Assembly: GCF_013041615.1 (NCBI RefSeq) | Contig: NZ_JABEPQ010000002.1 | Location: forward strand, 434,001 to 498,000 | From: Knoellia koreensis | GTDB taxonomy: Bacteria; Actinomycetota; Actinomycetes; Actinomycetales; Dermatophilaceae | Length of the DNA: 64,000 bases | Direction: 5' to 3' | Shown here: piece after piece, positions 1 to 8,284 of the stretch | Layout of the letters: every line of letters begins with the position of its first letter | Numbering within the stretch: the first letter of the stretch is position 1 | Position numbers and translations under genes: made by a program | The notes under the pieces: model-generated | Told to the model about the DNA's origin: nothing | Seen by the model: the letters and a program-made list of their open reading frames with translations, nothing else | Databases searched by the model: none

Positions 1-641
1 GTGGCCGGGTGCCGGTGACGGTGGTCGGGACGGGGGTCGACACCGATGTCTTCGCACCGACCGGCCGCGCGGCCACGGACGACGCGCCGACGCTGGTCTA
101 CGCCGGCACCATGTCGGAGATCCACGGCGCCGGTGTCTTCGTCGACGCCTTCGCGCGCGTCCTGCGCGACGTGCCCGGGGCCCGCCTGGTCATGTGTGGG
201 CAGGGCAGCGAGGAGACCGAGCTGCGCGAACGCGCGGCCCGGCTGGCGGGCGACCGGGTCACCTTCCGCGGCCTGCTGCCCGGTGCCGAGGTGGCCACGC
301 TGCTCTCCGGCGCCCGGGCCGGACTGGCGTCCCTGCACCCGCAGATGGGTTACGACTACGCGTTCCCCACCAAGATGTTCGCGACCACCGCCTGCGGCAC
401 ACCGGTCGTGTATGCCGGGCCCGGCCCCGGACGCGCCATGGTCGCCGACCACGACCTGGGGTGGGCCTGCGACTGGTCCGTCGACGCGGTGGCCGAGGTC
501 ATGGCCGCGGCACTGCGCGCGGCGCCGACCGCGTCCACGCGGGCGCGGCTGCGCGAGTGGACCGTCGCCAACGCCAGCCAGCACTCGGTGGCGGCCCGCG
601 CCGCCGACGTCGTCGAGCAGGTGGCCAGGGAGGGCCGGTAG
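1..641 (+). CDS. Glycosyltransferase, GT4-like family (5' partial)
   Basis: The reading frame is open at the left edge of the window, so the N-terminal acceptor domain is missing and only about 213 residues of the C-terminal donor-binding Rossmann half remain. Visible family features are the sugar-nucleotide-domain opening 'LVYAGTMSEIHGAGVFVDAF' and the later 'FPTKMFATTACGTPVVYA' block, which matches the donor-binding P-x-K-x-x-E/A-x-A-x-G-x-PVV region of GT-B enzymes. The usual acidic residue after the Lys is not obvious, so donor specificity cannot be read. The gene faces the nucleotide-sugar operon at 1.8-5.8 kb, which suggests, but does not prove, a role in surface polysaccharide assembly. 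The family call is fairly secure; the substrate is unknown. Confidence 0.75.
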   Translation, partial: GRVPVTVVGTGVDTDVFAPTGRAATDDAPTLVYAGTMSEIHGAGVFVDAFARVLRDVPGARLVMCGQGSEETELRERAARLAGDRVTFRGLLPGAEVATLLSGARAGLASLHPQMGYDYAFPTKMFATTACGTPVVYAGPGPGRAMVADHDLGWACDWSVDAVAEVMAAALRAAPTASTRARLREWTVANASQHSVAARAADVVEQVAREGR

Positions 642-652
642 CCCGCCGGGTC

Positions 653-1714
653 CTAGCGCCGACCCAGGTGCCAGAGGTGGCCGTGCTGCTCGCGGTCGGT
701 CAGCTCGGGCATGACGTCGCGCTCGAACATCGCGATGCCGGTGGTGTCGTAGGCCGCCTCGTAGAAGTACGTGATGAGGTACTTCATGCCCAGGCCCTCG
801 AGCTCGCGGAGGCGCTCCACGATCTGCTCGGGCGTGCCCGTGCCGGGGCTGCGGCGGATCCCCTCGATGCGGTCGGTGAGCTCCTTGTCGGGCACACCCG
901 CGCGGCGCATGTGGTCCTCGAGCCAGGCGATCCGGTCGGCGACGTCGCGCTCGGTGGCACCGATGAAGATGTCGAGGTTGGTCGAGCGGGTGATCTCGTC
1001 GTAGTCGCGGCCGACGTCGGAGCAGCGGGCCGCCAGGACCTCGCTCTTGGCGGCGAAGTCCGCGGCGACGCCGGCACCGAAGTTGGTGTAGTCGGCATAC
1101 TGCGCCGCGATCCGCAACGTCACCTTCTCGCCGCCACCGGCGATCCACATGGGTATGCCGTTCGCGGCCGACCCGGGGACCGCGGTGCCCTGCAGCGGCT
1201 GCGGGTAGCAGCGGGCGCCCTCGGTCGTGTAGTGCTTGCCGGAGAACGTCGAACGGCCCTCGGTCCACATCTGCCGGAAGATCTGGACGCCCTCGTCGAG
1301 CCGCGCGAGCCGCTCCCCCGCGCGGGGGAAGCCGTAGCCGTAGGCGCGCCACTCGTCCTCGTACCAGCCGGCGCCGATCCCCATCTCGAGCCGGCCCTCG
1401 GACACGATGTCGACGGTGGCGGCGACCTTGGCGAGGTAGGCCGGGTTGCGGTAGCTCATGCAGGTGCACATCTGGCCCAGCCGCACCCGACCGGTCACCC
1501 CGGCGAAGGCGGACATGAGGGTCCACGCCTCGTGGGTGGCCTCCTCGCTGGGCACCGGCACGGTGTGGAAGTGGTCGTAGACCCAGACCGAGCTCCAGTC
1601 CTCGTTGGCGTCGGCACGACGCGCGAGCCCGGCCATGACGCCCCAGTGCTGGCTCGGCTCGATGCCGACGAGGTCCATCTTCCAACCCTGCGGAATGAAC
1701 AGTCCGAACTTCAT
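653..1714 (-). CDS. LLM-class F420-dependent oxidoreductase
   Basis: A 353-residue luciferase-like monooxygenase-fold (TIM barrel) protein. The start 'MKFGLFIPQGW' is the standard opening of the family. Other family blocks are 'SSVWVYDHFHTVPVP' and 'LEMGIGAGWYEDEWRAYGYGF', the latter characteristic of actinobacterial F420-dependent LLM oxidoreductases. Members transfer hydride between reduced F420 and diverse organic substrates in the cytoplasm; the substrate cannot be inferred here. It lies 11 bp from the convergent glycosyltransferase and about 60 bp downstream of the wbp-like operon on the same strand, so it could be read through from that operon, but nothing ties it to polysaccharide synthesis. 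Confidence 0.85.
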   Translation of the reverse strand: MKFGLFIPQGWKMDLVGIEPSQHWGVMAGLARRADANEDWSSVWVYDHFHTVPVPSEEATHEAWTLMSAFAGVTGRVRLGQMCTCMSYRNPAYLAKVAATVDIVSEGRLEMGIGAGWYEDEWRAYGYGFPRAGERLARLDEGVQIFRQMWTEGRSTFSGKHYTTEGARCYPQPLQGTAVPGSAANGIPMWIAGGGEKVTLRIAAQYADYTNFGAGVAADFAAKSEVLAARCSDVGRDYDEITRSTNLDIFIGATERDVADRIAWLEDHMRRAGVPDKELTDRIEGIRRSPGTGTPEQIVERLRELEGLGMKYLITYFYEAAYDTTGIAMFERDVMPELTDREQHGHLWHLGRR

Positions 1715-1775
1715 CCGGTCGATCTCCTCGTGCTACCTGGTGGTGAAGTGCCTGGTGCGCGGCCGCGCTCGCGGC

Positions 1776-2768
1776 TCAGCCGTCGAGGACGACCGTACGC
1801 CCGCTCGTGGCCGACTCGATGCAGGCCTCGGCGACGCGCACCGTGGTGAGGCCCTGCTCCATCGTGACGATGTCGGCCTCCTTGCCCAGCACCGCGTCGC
1901 GGAAGTTCTCGTGCTCGACCCGCAGCGGCTCCGGCTTGGCAATGGCGTAGCGCACGACGTCGCCCTCGGACACCCCACGGAACTGGGCGAGGTCGCTCCA
2001 CGTGTGCTCGACCTCGCCGTTGGCGTAGAACGTCAGGTCAGCGGTGAGGGTGTCGGCGACGAACGCCCCACGCTCGCCGGTGATGATCGTGACCCGCTCC
2101 TTGAGCGGCGAGAGCCAGTTGACGAGGTGGTTGGTCACCGTGCCGCCGGAGAGCTGCCCGACGACCGCCACGAGGTCCTCGTGCTCGCGACCCGACTTGT
2201 ATGCCGTGCGCGCGGCGACCGAGGTGAACTCCTGCTGGGTGACCCACGCCGTGAGGTCGATGTCGTGGGTGCCGAGGTCCTTGACGACACCGACGTCGGC
2301 GATGCGTGCCGGGAACGGACCCTGCCGGCGGGTGGTCACCTGGTAGACGTCGCCGAGCTCGCCGGCCTCGAGGCGGCTGCGGGCCTGCTGCAGCGCGGGG
2401 TTGTAGCGCTCGATGTGCCCGACGGCGCCGACGAGGCCCTTGGCGGCGAACGCGTCGGCGACCTTGCGGGCGGCGGGGGTGTCCTGGGCGAGCGGCTTCT
2501 CCACGAGGGCGTGGACCCCGGCCTCGGCGAGGGTCAGTCCGACCTGCTCGTGGTAGATCGTCGGCACGGCCACCATGCAGTAGTCGATGCCGGTCTCGAT
2601 GAGCTGCTCGACGTTCTCCAGGACGGGGCGGCCGCCGGCGACCCCGTGCACGTCACCGCCCGGGTCCGCCACGGCGACGAGGTCGACACCGTCGAGCGAC
2701 CCCAGGACGCGAGCGTGGTGGCGACCCATCATGCCGAGGCCGATGAGTCCGGCGCGCAGGTTTGCCAT
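1776..2768 (-). CDS. wbpB: Gfo/Idh/MocA oxidoreductase, WbpB-like UDP-GlcNAcA 3-dehydrogenase
   Basis: 330 residues with an N-terminal NAD-binding Rossmann fold ('AGLIGLGMMGRHHARVLGS'), the catalytic-lysine signature 'VEKPLAQD' and the downstream 'GTHDIDLTAWV' motif of Gfo/Idh/MocA enzymes. In WbpB/WlbA the enzyme oxidises C3 of UDP-GlcNAc-uronic acid to the 3-keto sugar, recycling NAD through 2-oxoglutarate. Its start overlaps the stop of the upstream aminotransferase gene by one base (TGATG), so the two are translationally coupled. The three genes upstream match the other steps WbpE, WbpD and WbpA, which is the main argument for this specific assignment within a broad superfamily. Confidence 0.82.
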   Translation of the reverse strand: MANLRAGLIGLGMMGRHHARVLGSLDGVDLVAVADPGGDVHGVAGGRPVLENVEQLIETGIDYCMVAVPTIYHEQVGLTLAEAGVHALVEKPLAQDTPAARKVADAFAAKGLVGAVGHIERYNPALQQARSRLEAGELGDVYQVTTRRQGPFPARIADVGVVKDLGTHDIDLTAWVTQQEFTSVAARTAYKSGREHEDLVAVVGQLSGGTVTNHLVNWLSPLKERVTIITGERGAFVADTLTADLTFYANGEVEHTWSDLAQFRGVSEGDVVRYAIAKPEPLRVEHENFRDAVLGKEADIVTMEQGLTTVRVAEACIESATSGRTVVLDG

Positions 2769-3889
2769 CAGGCACCCGCCTTCGCAAGAGCGTTGACAGC
2801 ATTGACGATTCGCTCGAGGTCACCCTGGCTGAGCGACGGGTGCACCGGCAGCGAGAGGCACTCGGCGGCGGCCCGCATCGTCTCCGGCAGGTCTGCGTCC
2901 GAGGTGTTGCCGGCGAACGGCTTCAGCTGGTGGTTGGGCACCGGGTAGAACATGCCGGACCCGACGGCATACTCCTCCTTGAGCGCCTTCGCGAGACCGT
3001 CGCGGTCCTCGGGGACGCGCACGGTGTACTGGTGGTAGACGTGCACCGCACCGTCGGCGACGGGGGGCGCGGTGACACCCTCGAGGTTCGCCGAGAGGTA
3101 GGCCGCGTTGTCCTGCCGCTGCTTGGTCCACCCGTCGACCTTGGTGAGCTGGACGCGGCCGATGGCGGCGTGGATGTCGGTCATGCGGTTGTTCAGGCCG
3201 ACGACCTCGTTGTGGTACTGCTGCTCCATGCCCTGGTTGCGGTAGAGCCGCAGCAGCCGCTCGGTCTCGCCGTCGGCCGCGCTGACCATGCCGCCCTCAC
3301 CGGACGTCATGTTCTTGGTCGGGTAGAGCGAGAACATCGCGAACTGGCCGAACGCACCGACGGGCGTCCCGCCGAGCGAGGCGCCGTGGGCCTGCGCGGC
3401 GTCCTCGAACACCTTGAGGCCGTGCTTGTCGGCGACCGCCTGCAGGCCGGGCATGTCCGCGGGGTGGCCGTAGAGGTGGACCGGCATGATGCCGACGGTC
3501 CGCTCGGTGACGACGCGCTCGACCGCCGCGGGGTCGAGGCAGAACGACTCCGGGTCGATGTCGGCGAAGACGGGGGTCGCGCCCGTGAGGGCGACCGAGT
3601 TGCAGGTGGCGGCGAAGGTGAACGACGGGACGATGACCTCGTCGCCGGGGCCGACGCCCGCGGCCAGCAGACCGAGGTGCAGACCCGAGGTGCCCGAGTT
3701 CACCGCGACGCAGGCGCGGCCGAGACCGAAGTGCTCGGCGAACTCCTGCTCGAACGCCTTGACCTCCGGGCCCTGGGCCAGCATGCCGCTGCGCAGCACG
3801 CGGTCGACGGCCTCGCGCTCCTCGTCGCCGATGAGGGGCTTGGCGGGCGGGATGAACGCCTGCTCCTGCGGGGTGGTCGTCTCGGTCAT
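2768..3889 (-). CDS. wbpE: DegT/DnrJ/EryC1 aminotransferase, WbpE-like
   Basis: 373 residues from the ATG at 3889, which overlaps the upstream acyltransferase stop by four bases (ATGA). A longer upstream reading was rejected because it is out of register with that coupling and looks non-coding. PLP-dependent sugar aminotransferase features: 'MLAQGPEVKAFEQEFAEHFG', 'VNSGTSGLHLGLLAAGVGPG', and the Schiff-base lysine in 'MFSLYPTKNMTSGEGG'. In the WbpABED pathway it adds the 3-amino group to UDP-3-keto-GlcNAcA using glutamate, whose product 2-oxoglutarate feeds back to WbpB. The pathway assignment relies on the neighbouring genes; the family assignment is secure. Confidence 0.85.
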   Translation of the reverse strand: MTETTTPQEQAFIPPAKPLIGDEEREAVDRVLRSGMLAQGPEVKAFEQEFAEHFGLGRACVAVNSGTSGLHLGLLAAGVGPGDEVIVPSFTFAATCNSVALTGATPVFADIDPESFCLDPAAVERVVTERTVGIMPVHLYGHPADMPGLQAVADKHGLKVFEDAAQAHGASLGGTPVGAFGQFAMFSLYPTKNMTSGEGGMVSAADGETERLLRLYRNQGMEQQYHNEVVGLNNRMTDIHAAIGRVQLTKVDGWTKQRQDNAAYLSANLEGVTAPPVADGAVHVYHQYTVRVPEDRDGLAKALKEEYAVGSGMFYPVPNHQLKPFAGNTSDADLPETMRAAAECLSLPVHPSLSQGDLERIVNAVNALAKAGA

Positions 3890-4491
3890 GACGCGGAGCC
3901 TTCTTCCGTCAGGGTGTCGTCGGTCTCGGTGTAACGGTCGCCCGTCGTCGGGCAGACCCAGGTGCCGGGCTCGTCGCCGGGCTCGAGTGGTACGCCGGCC
4001 TTGCCGACCCACCGGATGCGCTTGGCCGGGACGCCGGCCACGAGCGCGAAGTCAGGGACGTCCTGGGTGACGACGGAGCCGGCGGCAACCAGCGCCCAGC
4101 GGCCGATCGTCACGGGCGCGACGCAGACCGACCGGGCGCCGATGGACGCGCCGGTGCGGCAGGTCACCCCGACCGCCTCCCAGTCGGCGCCGCTCTTCAG
4201 CGAGCCGTCGGGGTTGATCGCGCGCGGGTAGTGGTCGTTGGTGAAGACCACCGCGGGCCCGACGAAGACCCCGTCCTCGAGGACGGCGGGCTCGTAGACC
4301 AGCGCGTAGTTCTGCAGCTTGCAGTTGTCACCCATCTGGACCCCGGTGCCGACGTAGGCACCCCGGCCCACCACGCAGTTCGCGCCGAGGGTGGCGTTCT
4401 CGCGCACCTGCGCGAGGTGCCAGACGGAGGAGCCGTCGCCGATGGTCGCCTCGGGCGAGACGTCGGCGGACTCCACGATCCGGACGCCCAC
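3886..4491 (-). CDS. wbpD: Left-handed beta-helix acyltransferase, WbpD-like N-acetyltransferase
   Basis: 201 residues composed largely of hexapeptide repeats ('IVESADVSPEATIGDGSSVW', 'ENATLGANCVVGRGAYVGTG') with the internal loop 'FTNDHYPRAINPDG', whose NDxxPRA signature is typical of WbpD/WlbB UDP-3-amino-sugar N-acetyltransferases. It would acetylate the 3-amino group using acetyl-CoA to give UDP-GlcNAc(3NAc)A. The C-terminal 40 residues after 'GVPAKRIRWVG' are a short tail of a type common in this family. Four-base overlap with the downstream aminotransferase and a three-base gap to the upstream dehydrogenase place it firmly inside one operon. Confidence 0.85.
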   Translation of the reverse strand: MGVRIVESADVSPEATIGDGSSVWHLAQVRENATLGANCVVGRGAYVGTGVQMGDNCKLQNYALVYEPAVLEDGVFVGPAVVFTNDHYPRAINPDGSLKSGADWEAVGVTCRTGASIGARSVCVAPVTIGRWALVAAGSVVTQDVPDFALVAGVPAKRIRWVGKAGVPLEPGDEPGTWVCPTTGDRYTETDDTLTEEGSAS

Positions 4492-4494
4492 CGC

Positions 4495-5799
4495 TCAGCT
4501 CACCTTCTCGGCCTGGCCGACCACGAGGAAGCGCACGCCGTCGAACCTGGCCGGGTCGAGGACGCGGCGGCCGTCGACGACGACCTGCACGCCCGGGAAG
4601 TCCGAAGCCGACAGGTCGCGGTACTCGGCGTGGTCGGCCTGGACGACGACGACGTCGACCGGCTCACCGACCGTGTACGCGTCCCAGCCGAACTTCGCGA
4701 GCTCGTCCGCGGCATACATGGGGTCGTGCACGACCACGTCGGCGCCCGCCTCGCGCAGCGCGTCCACGGTCGCGAAGACGCCGGAGAAGGCCGTCTCCTT
4801 GACGCCACCGCGGTACGACGCGCCGAGGACGGCGACCTTCTTGCCCTGCAGCGAGCCGCCGGCTGCGCCGACGGTGAGACCCACGGTGTATGCCGGCATG
4901 GCGGCGTTGGCCTCGCGCGCGGCGCGGACGACCGTGGCGTCGGGGTCGTTCCACAGGTAGAGCCGCGGGTAGACCGGGATGCAGTGGCCGCCGACGGCGA
5001 TGCCGGGGCGGTGGATGTGGCTGTACGGCTGGGAGTTGCTGGCCTCGATGACCTGGAAGACGTCGATGCCGTTCTTGGCGGCGAAGGCGCCGAACTGGTT
5101 GGCGAGGCCGATGTTGACGTCGCGGTAGGTCGTCTCGGCCAGCTTGGCCATCTCGGCTGCCTCGGCCGACCCGAGGTCCCACACACCGTTGGCGCGGGTC
5201 AGGTCGGGGCGCTCGTCGAACTGCAGCACCTGCTCGTAGAAGTCGACCGCGCGCTTGGCGCCCTCGTCCGAGAGGCCACCCAGCAGCTTGGGGTACTTGC
5301 GCAGGTCCTCGAAGACGCGACCGGTGAGGACGCGCTCGGGCGAGAAGACGAGGTGGAAGTCGGTGCCCTCGGTGAGGCCGCTGCCCTGCTCCAGCTTCGG
5401 CTTCCACCGGGTGCGGGTGGTGCCGACCGGCAGGGTCGTCTCGTAGATGACCAGGGTGCCGGGCTTCAGGCCGCGCGCGATGTCCTCGGTGGCGGAGTCC
5501 ATCCAGCCGAAGTCGGGCCGGGCCTCCTCGTCGACGAACAGGGGCACCACCACGACGACGGCGTCGCTGTCGGCGACGGCGGCAGCGGTGTCGGTGGTCG
5601 CCTCGAGCCGGCCGTCACCGACGACCTCGGCGAGGTAGTCGGCCAGGTGCGCCTCGCCCGGGAAGGGCTCGGTTCCGGCGTTGACGAGGTCGACGACCTT
5701 CTGGCTGACGTCGGCCCCGTGGACCTGGTGACCTGACTTGGCAAACTGGACGGCCAGGGGCAAGCCGATCTTGCCCAGGCCGACGACAGTGATCTTCAC
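4495..5799 (-). CDS. wbpA: Nucleotide-sugar 6-dehydrogenase (WbpA/WecC family)
   Basis: 434 residues from GTG 5799, chosen because the Rossmann opening 'VKITVVGLGKIGLPLAVQFA' begins there and a purine-rich AAGGAA stretch lies just upstream. It has the UDP-glucose/GDP-mannose dehydrogenase layout: NAD-binding domain, central domain with the catalytic cysteine in 'GIAVGGHCIPVYPRL', and a UDP-binding C-terminal domain ('VAVLGASYRGGVKETAFSG'). It oxidises C6 of a UDP-N-acetylhexosamine to the uronic acid, consuming two NAD+. First gene of the operon; together with the next three genes it completes a WbpA-D-E-B set. UDP-ManNAc dehydrogenase is the main alternative specificity. No 2-epimerase gene is present in this window. 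Confidence 0.86.
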   Translation of the reverse strand: MKITVVGLGKIGLPLAVQFAKSGHQVHGADVSQKVVDLVNAGTEPFPGEAHLADYLAEVVGDGRLEATTDTAAAVADSDAVVVVVPLFVDEEARPDFGWMDSATEDIARGLKPGTLVIYETTLPVGTTRTRWKPKLEQGSGLTEGTDFHLVFSPERVLTGRVFEDLRKYPKLLGGLSDEGAKRAVDFYEQVLQFDERPDLTRANGVWDLGSAEAAEMAKLAETTYRDVNIGLANQFGAFAAKNGIDVFQVIEASNSQPYSHIHRPGIAVGGHCIPVYPRLYLWNDPDATVVRAAREANAAMPAYTVGLTVGAAGGSLQGKKVAVLGASYRGGVKETAFSGVFATVDALREAGADVVVHDPMYAADELAKFGWDAYTVGEPVDVVVVQADHAEYRDLSASDFPGVQVVVDGRRVLDPARFDGVRFLVVGQAEKVS

Positions 5800-5977
5800 G
5801 GCGTTCCTTCGCGGTCGGGGTTGCAGGTCGCATCCTAGGGGCACGGACGCAGCGGTCCGCGCGGCGGCATGCGTGAGCGCGTCGCCACGGGTCCGGCTCG
5901 TGCGGGCAGGCACCGCTGCGTCACGCGCGCGTCACTGTCCATTCACCCGCGACCGTGTGATGCTGGGAGACGTGACC

Positions 5978-6427
5978 ATGCGACACCAGAACGACCCGGA
6001 CCTCATTCGTGAGCTGCTCATCGACCCCGGCATCTGGGTGGTGGTCGGCCTCTCGTCGAACCGGGAGCGAACGGCATACGACATCTCGCGCTGGCTCAAG
6101 ATGGAGCTGGGCAAGGGCCTCATCCCCGTCCACCCCAAGGCCGAGACGGTCCACGGCGAGAAGGGCTACGCCTCCCTCGCCGACATCCCGGACGGCACCG
6201 ACATCAAGGTCGTCGACTGCTTCGTCAACTCCGACCGCGTGGGTGCCGTCGTCGACGAGGTCATCGCCAACAAGGAGCGGCTCAAGATCGACGCCGTGTG
6301 GTTGCAGCTGGGCGTCGTCGACCAGGACGCCGCCGACCGCGCGCGCAAGGCGGGCCTCGACGTCGTCATGGACACCTGCCCTCGCATCGAGTGGCGTGGC
6401 GTGCGATCGGCCGGGATGGCGCGCTGA
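5978..6427 (+). CDS. CoA-binding domain protein (YccU-like)
   Basis: 149 residues forming a single small Rossmann-type CoA-binding domain: 'WVVVGLSSNRERTAYDISRW', 'KGLIPVHPKAETVHGEKGYA', and the C-terminal 'DTCPRIEW' that ends this family. Homologous domains bind CoA or NAD in the cytoplasm, but no catalytic role is established. ATG 5978 was preferred because GGGAGA sits about ten bases upstream; GTG 5972 is possible. It is transcribed away from the sugar operon and ends inside a strong hairpin shared with the convergent gene. Confidence 0.8.
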   Translation: MRHQNDPDLIRELLIDPGIWVVVGLSSNRERTAYDISRWLKMELGKGLIPVHPKAETVHGEKGYASLADIPDGTDIKVVDCFVNSDRVGAVVDEVIANKERLKIDAVWLQLGVVDQDAADRARKAGLDVVMDTCPRIEWRGVRSAGMAR

Positions 6428-6444
6428 GCGCCGTCCCGGCCGAT
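6406..6444. terminator. Hairpin shared by convergent genes
   Basis: Two 17-base arms (6406-6422 and 6428-6444) pair with a single T/C difference that still allows a G-U pair, leaving a five-base loop. The left arm overlaps the last codons of the CoA-binding gene. With no T run on either side it resembles the U-less terminators common in actinobacteria and could serve both converging genes. Confidence 0.7.
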
Positions 6445-6487
6445 TGCGTATGCCGCGTGCCTGCGTGGGTGGGTCGGACCCGCCCGG

Positions 6488-7525
6488 TCAGCAGGGCTTG
6501 AGGTTGAGCGCGGCGTCGGAGACGACTCCGGTACCGCCCAGCGCCGTCACCTTCGTCGCACCGAGGCGGGCGATCTCGTTGAGGGTGGTGCGCGGGACGC
6601 AGTCCTTCTGGGTCAGCAGCAGCGGGCGGCCGTTCCAGTAGGGGGCGACGGCGCCGCCGGCCAGCGCGTCCGGGTAGGACGTGCCGTTCGCCAGGAAGAC
6701 CTCCTTGGCCGAGCTGAGCGTGTTGGCCGAGACCTTCGCGGCGGTCTCGTAGCGGTTGGAGCCGCCGACCCGGGTCACCGGGACCGCCGAGCCCACCGTG
6801 GAGCGCACCTTGGTGATGACGCCGTTCGAGACGGCGCCGGTGCCACCCAGCACGACGACCTTGCTGGGCTTGAGGCGCTTGAGGGCGCTGGCTGTCTCCG
6901 CGGGGAGGCTGGTCGGCGCGGTCAGGAGCATGACGCCGCCGCGGATGGCGGCCGCGGCGCTGCCGCCGAGAGCGTCGGGGAAGGTGGTGCCGCTGGCCAG
7001 GTAGACAGGGAGGTTGGTGAGCGGCGGGTCGTACCCGTCCGAGGCGAAGGCCGCCGTGGCGTACCGGTTCGACCCGGCCACGACGTCGATGACACCGGTC
7101 TTGGCGTGGCGGTCGAGCTGGCTGACCATCGAGTTGCTCACCGCGCCGGGACCGCCGACCACGATGATCTGGTTGGTCTGGAGGCGGTCGAGCTCGGCGG
7201 CCACCGAGCTGGGCAGCGTGCCGTTCGTGGGCACGAGCAGCAGGGGCGCCTCGAGGAGGCCGCCCATCGGACCGGCGGCGAGGGCGTCGGGGAAGGCCTG
7301 GCCCGACGCGACCACGACGTAGTCCTGCGGGGCCACGAAGTTGGCCTTGGAGATGGCGACGGCGGTCTTGTAGCGGTCGGCACCGGCGAGCCGGCCCTTG
7401 GTGATCGCGGTGGTGGCCGACGGCGCAGCGGGGGCGGAGGGGCTTGCGGTGGCGGGGATGGCGCTCGTGGCGGCCACGAGCGACAGCGCCGCCACGAGGG
7501 GCAGGGCGAAACGGAGACGGGGCAT
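6488..7525 (-). CDS. Secreted cell-wall-binding repeat 2 (CWB2) protein
   Basis: 345 residues: a Sec signal peptide (about 1-27, basic MPRLR then a hydrophobic stretch and an ATA-SPS cleavage region) followed by three CWB2 (PF04122) repeats and nothing else. Each repeat has an R-Y-x-TA turn ('RLAGADRYKTAVAISKANF', 'VAGSNRYATAAFASDGYD', 'VGGSNRYETAAKVSANTL'), an 'FPDAL/YPDAL' block and a 'VVGG/VLGG-TGAVS' strand. In clostridia three CWB2 modules anchor S-layer proteins to anionic wall polymers; in actinobacteria the ligand is less clear. A lone anchor without effector domain suggests an adhesin, scaffold or subunit. AAAGGAC lies just upstream of the ATG. Confidence 0.85.
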   Translation of the reverse strand: MPRLRFALPLVAALSLVAATSAIPATASPSAPAAPSATTAITKGRLAGADRYKTAVAISKANFVAPQDYVVVASGQAFPDALAAGPMGGLLEAPLLLVPTNGTLPSSVAAELDRLQTNQIIVVGGPGAVSNSMVSQLDRHAKTGVIDVVAGSNRYATAAFASDGYDPPLTNLPVYLASGTTFPDALGGSAAAAIRGGVMLLTAPTSLPAETASALKRLKPSKVVVLGGTGAVSNGVITKVRSTVGSAVPVTRVGGSNRYETAAKVSANTLSSAKEVFLANGTSYPDALAGGAVAPYWNGRPLLLTQKDCVPRTTLNEIARLGATKVTALGGTGVVSDAALNLKPC

Positions 7526-7695
7526 CAGGGTGCGTCCTTTGGCAAAGGCGGGGCGGCCGTGGGAAACGCGGCCGAGGGAAGATTAAGCGCGCCAGCGCAC
7601 CCTGTGGGTGCGTTTTGGCGGAATCCGGGCACAAATCGGGACAAATGACCGATGGGGGCGGCGCGGCTCGGCGCGCCCGCGGTGCCACTCGAGCC

Positions 7696-7777
7696 CTGGC
7701 GCCGGGCCCGCAGGCCGGGTGGCTCGGGCCTGGCGCCGGGCCGCAGGCCGGGTGGCTCAGCCCTGGCGTCGGGCCCG
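7696..7777. repeat. GC-rich tandem repeat spanning the 3' end of purE
   Basis: Two near-identical units (7696-7729, 34 bp; 7730-7762, 33 bp) and a partial third (7763-7777) share the core GCAGGCCGGGTGGCTC. The purE stop lies inside the second unit, so the last purE codons and adjacent noncoding DNA have been duplicated. The rest of the 231-bp gap holds a short hairpin at about 7596-7612 (GCACCC-TGT-GGGTGC) and the untranslated leader of the CWB2 gene; no small gene is visible. Confidence 0.75.
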
Positions 7778-8284
7778 AAGCGCCGCGCCCTTGGCGTGCG
7801 CCTGGTCGCGCAGGTCGCCCTGGAAGGCGACCATCTGCTCGCGCAACCCCGCGGCATACTCCCCGTCGCCCGCGGCGAGGACCCGCACGGCGAGCAGCCC
7901 CGCGTTGCGCGCCCCACCGACCGAGACGGTGGCCACCGGCACGCCGGCCGGCATCTGCACGATCGACAGCAGCGAGTCCATGCCGTCGAGGTGCGCGAGC
8001 GGCACGGGCACCCCGATGACCGGCAGCGGTGTCACCGAGGCGAGCATCCCGGGCAGGTGGGCCGCTCCCCCGGCACCGGCGATGATGACGCGCAGCCCGC
8101 GGCCGGCGGCGTTCTGGCCGTAGGCGATCATCTCGTCCGGCATGCGGTGTGCCGAGACGACGTCGGCCTCGAACGGCACGTCGAACTCCTCGAGCGCCTG
8201 CGCCGCCGCCTCCATGACCGGCCAGTCGCTGTCGCTGCCCATGACGAGGCCGACGAGGGGCTGCTGCGGGGTCTGGTCGCTCAT
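7757..8284 (-). CDS. purE: N5-carboxyaminoimidazole ribonucleotide mutase PurE (class I)
   Basis: 175 residues. The N-terminal signature '[17 protein letters not shown]' and '[18 protein letters not shown]' contain the active-site Ser, Asp and His of class I PurE; '[17 protein letters not shown]' and '[20 protein letters not shown]' complete the family. It converts N5-CAIR to CAIR in de novo purine synthesis, working directly after PurK. The ATG overlaps the purK stop by four bases, so the pair is translationally coupled. The C-terminal tail ends in a tandemly duplicated GC-rich sequence. Confidence 0.95.
   Translation of the reverse strand: MSDQTPQQPLVGLVMGSDSDWPVMEAAAQALEEFDVPFEADVVSAHRMPDEMIAYGQNAAGRGLRVIIAGAGGAAHLPGMLASVTPLPVIGVPVPLAHLDGMDSLLSIVQMPAGVPVATVSVGGARNAGLLAVRVLAAGDGEYAAGLREQMVAFQGDLRDQAHAKGAALRARRQG

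Noticed and set aside
653-5799. Long plus-strand frames opposite the F420-type oxidoreductase and the wbp-like operon.
   Set aside because: They mirror genes with clear protein families on the minus strand and show the codon pattern of antisense frames in GC-rich DNA.
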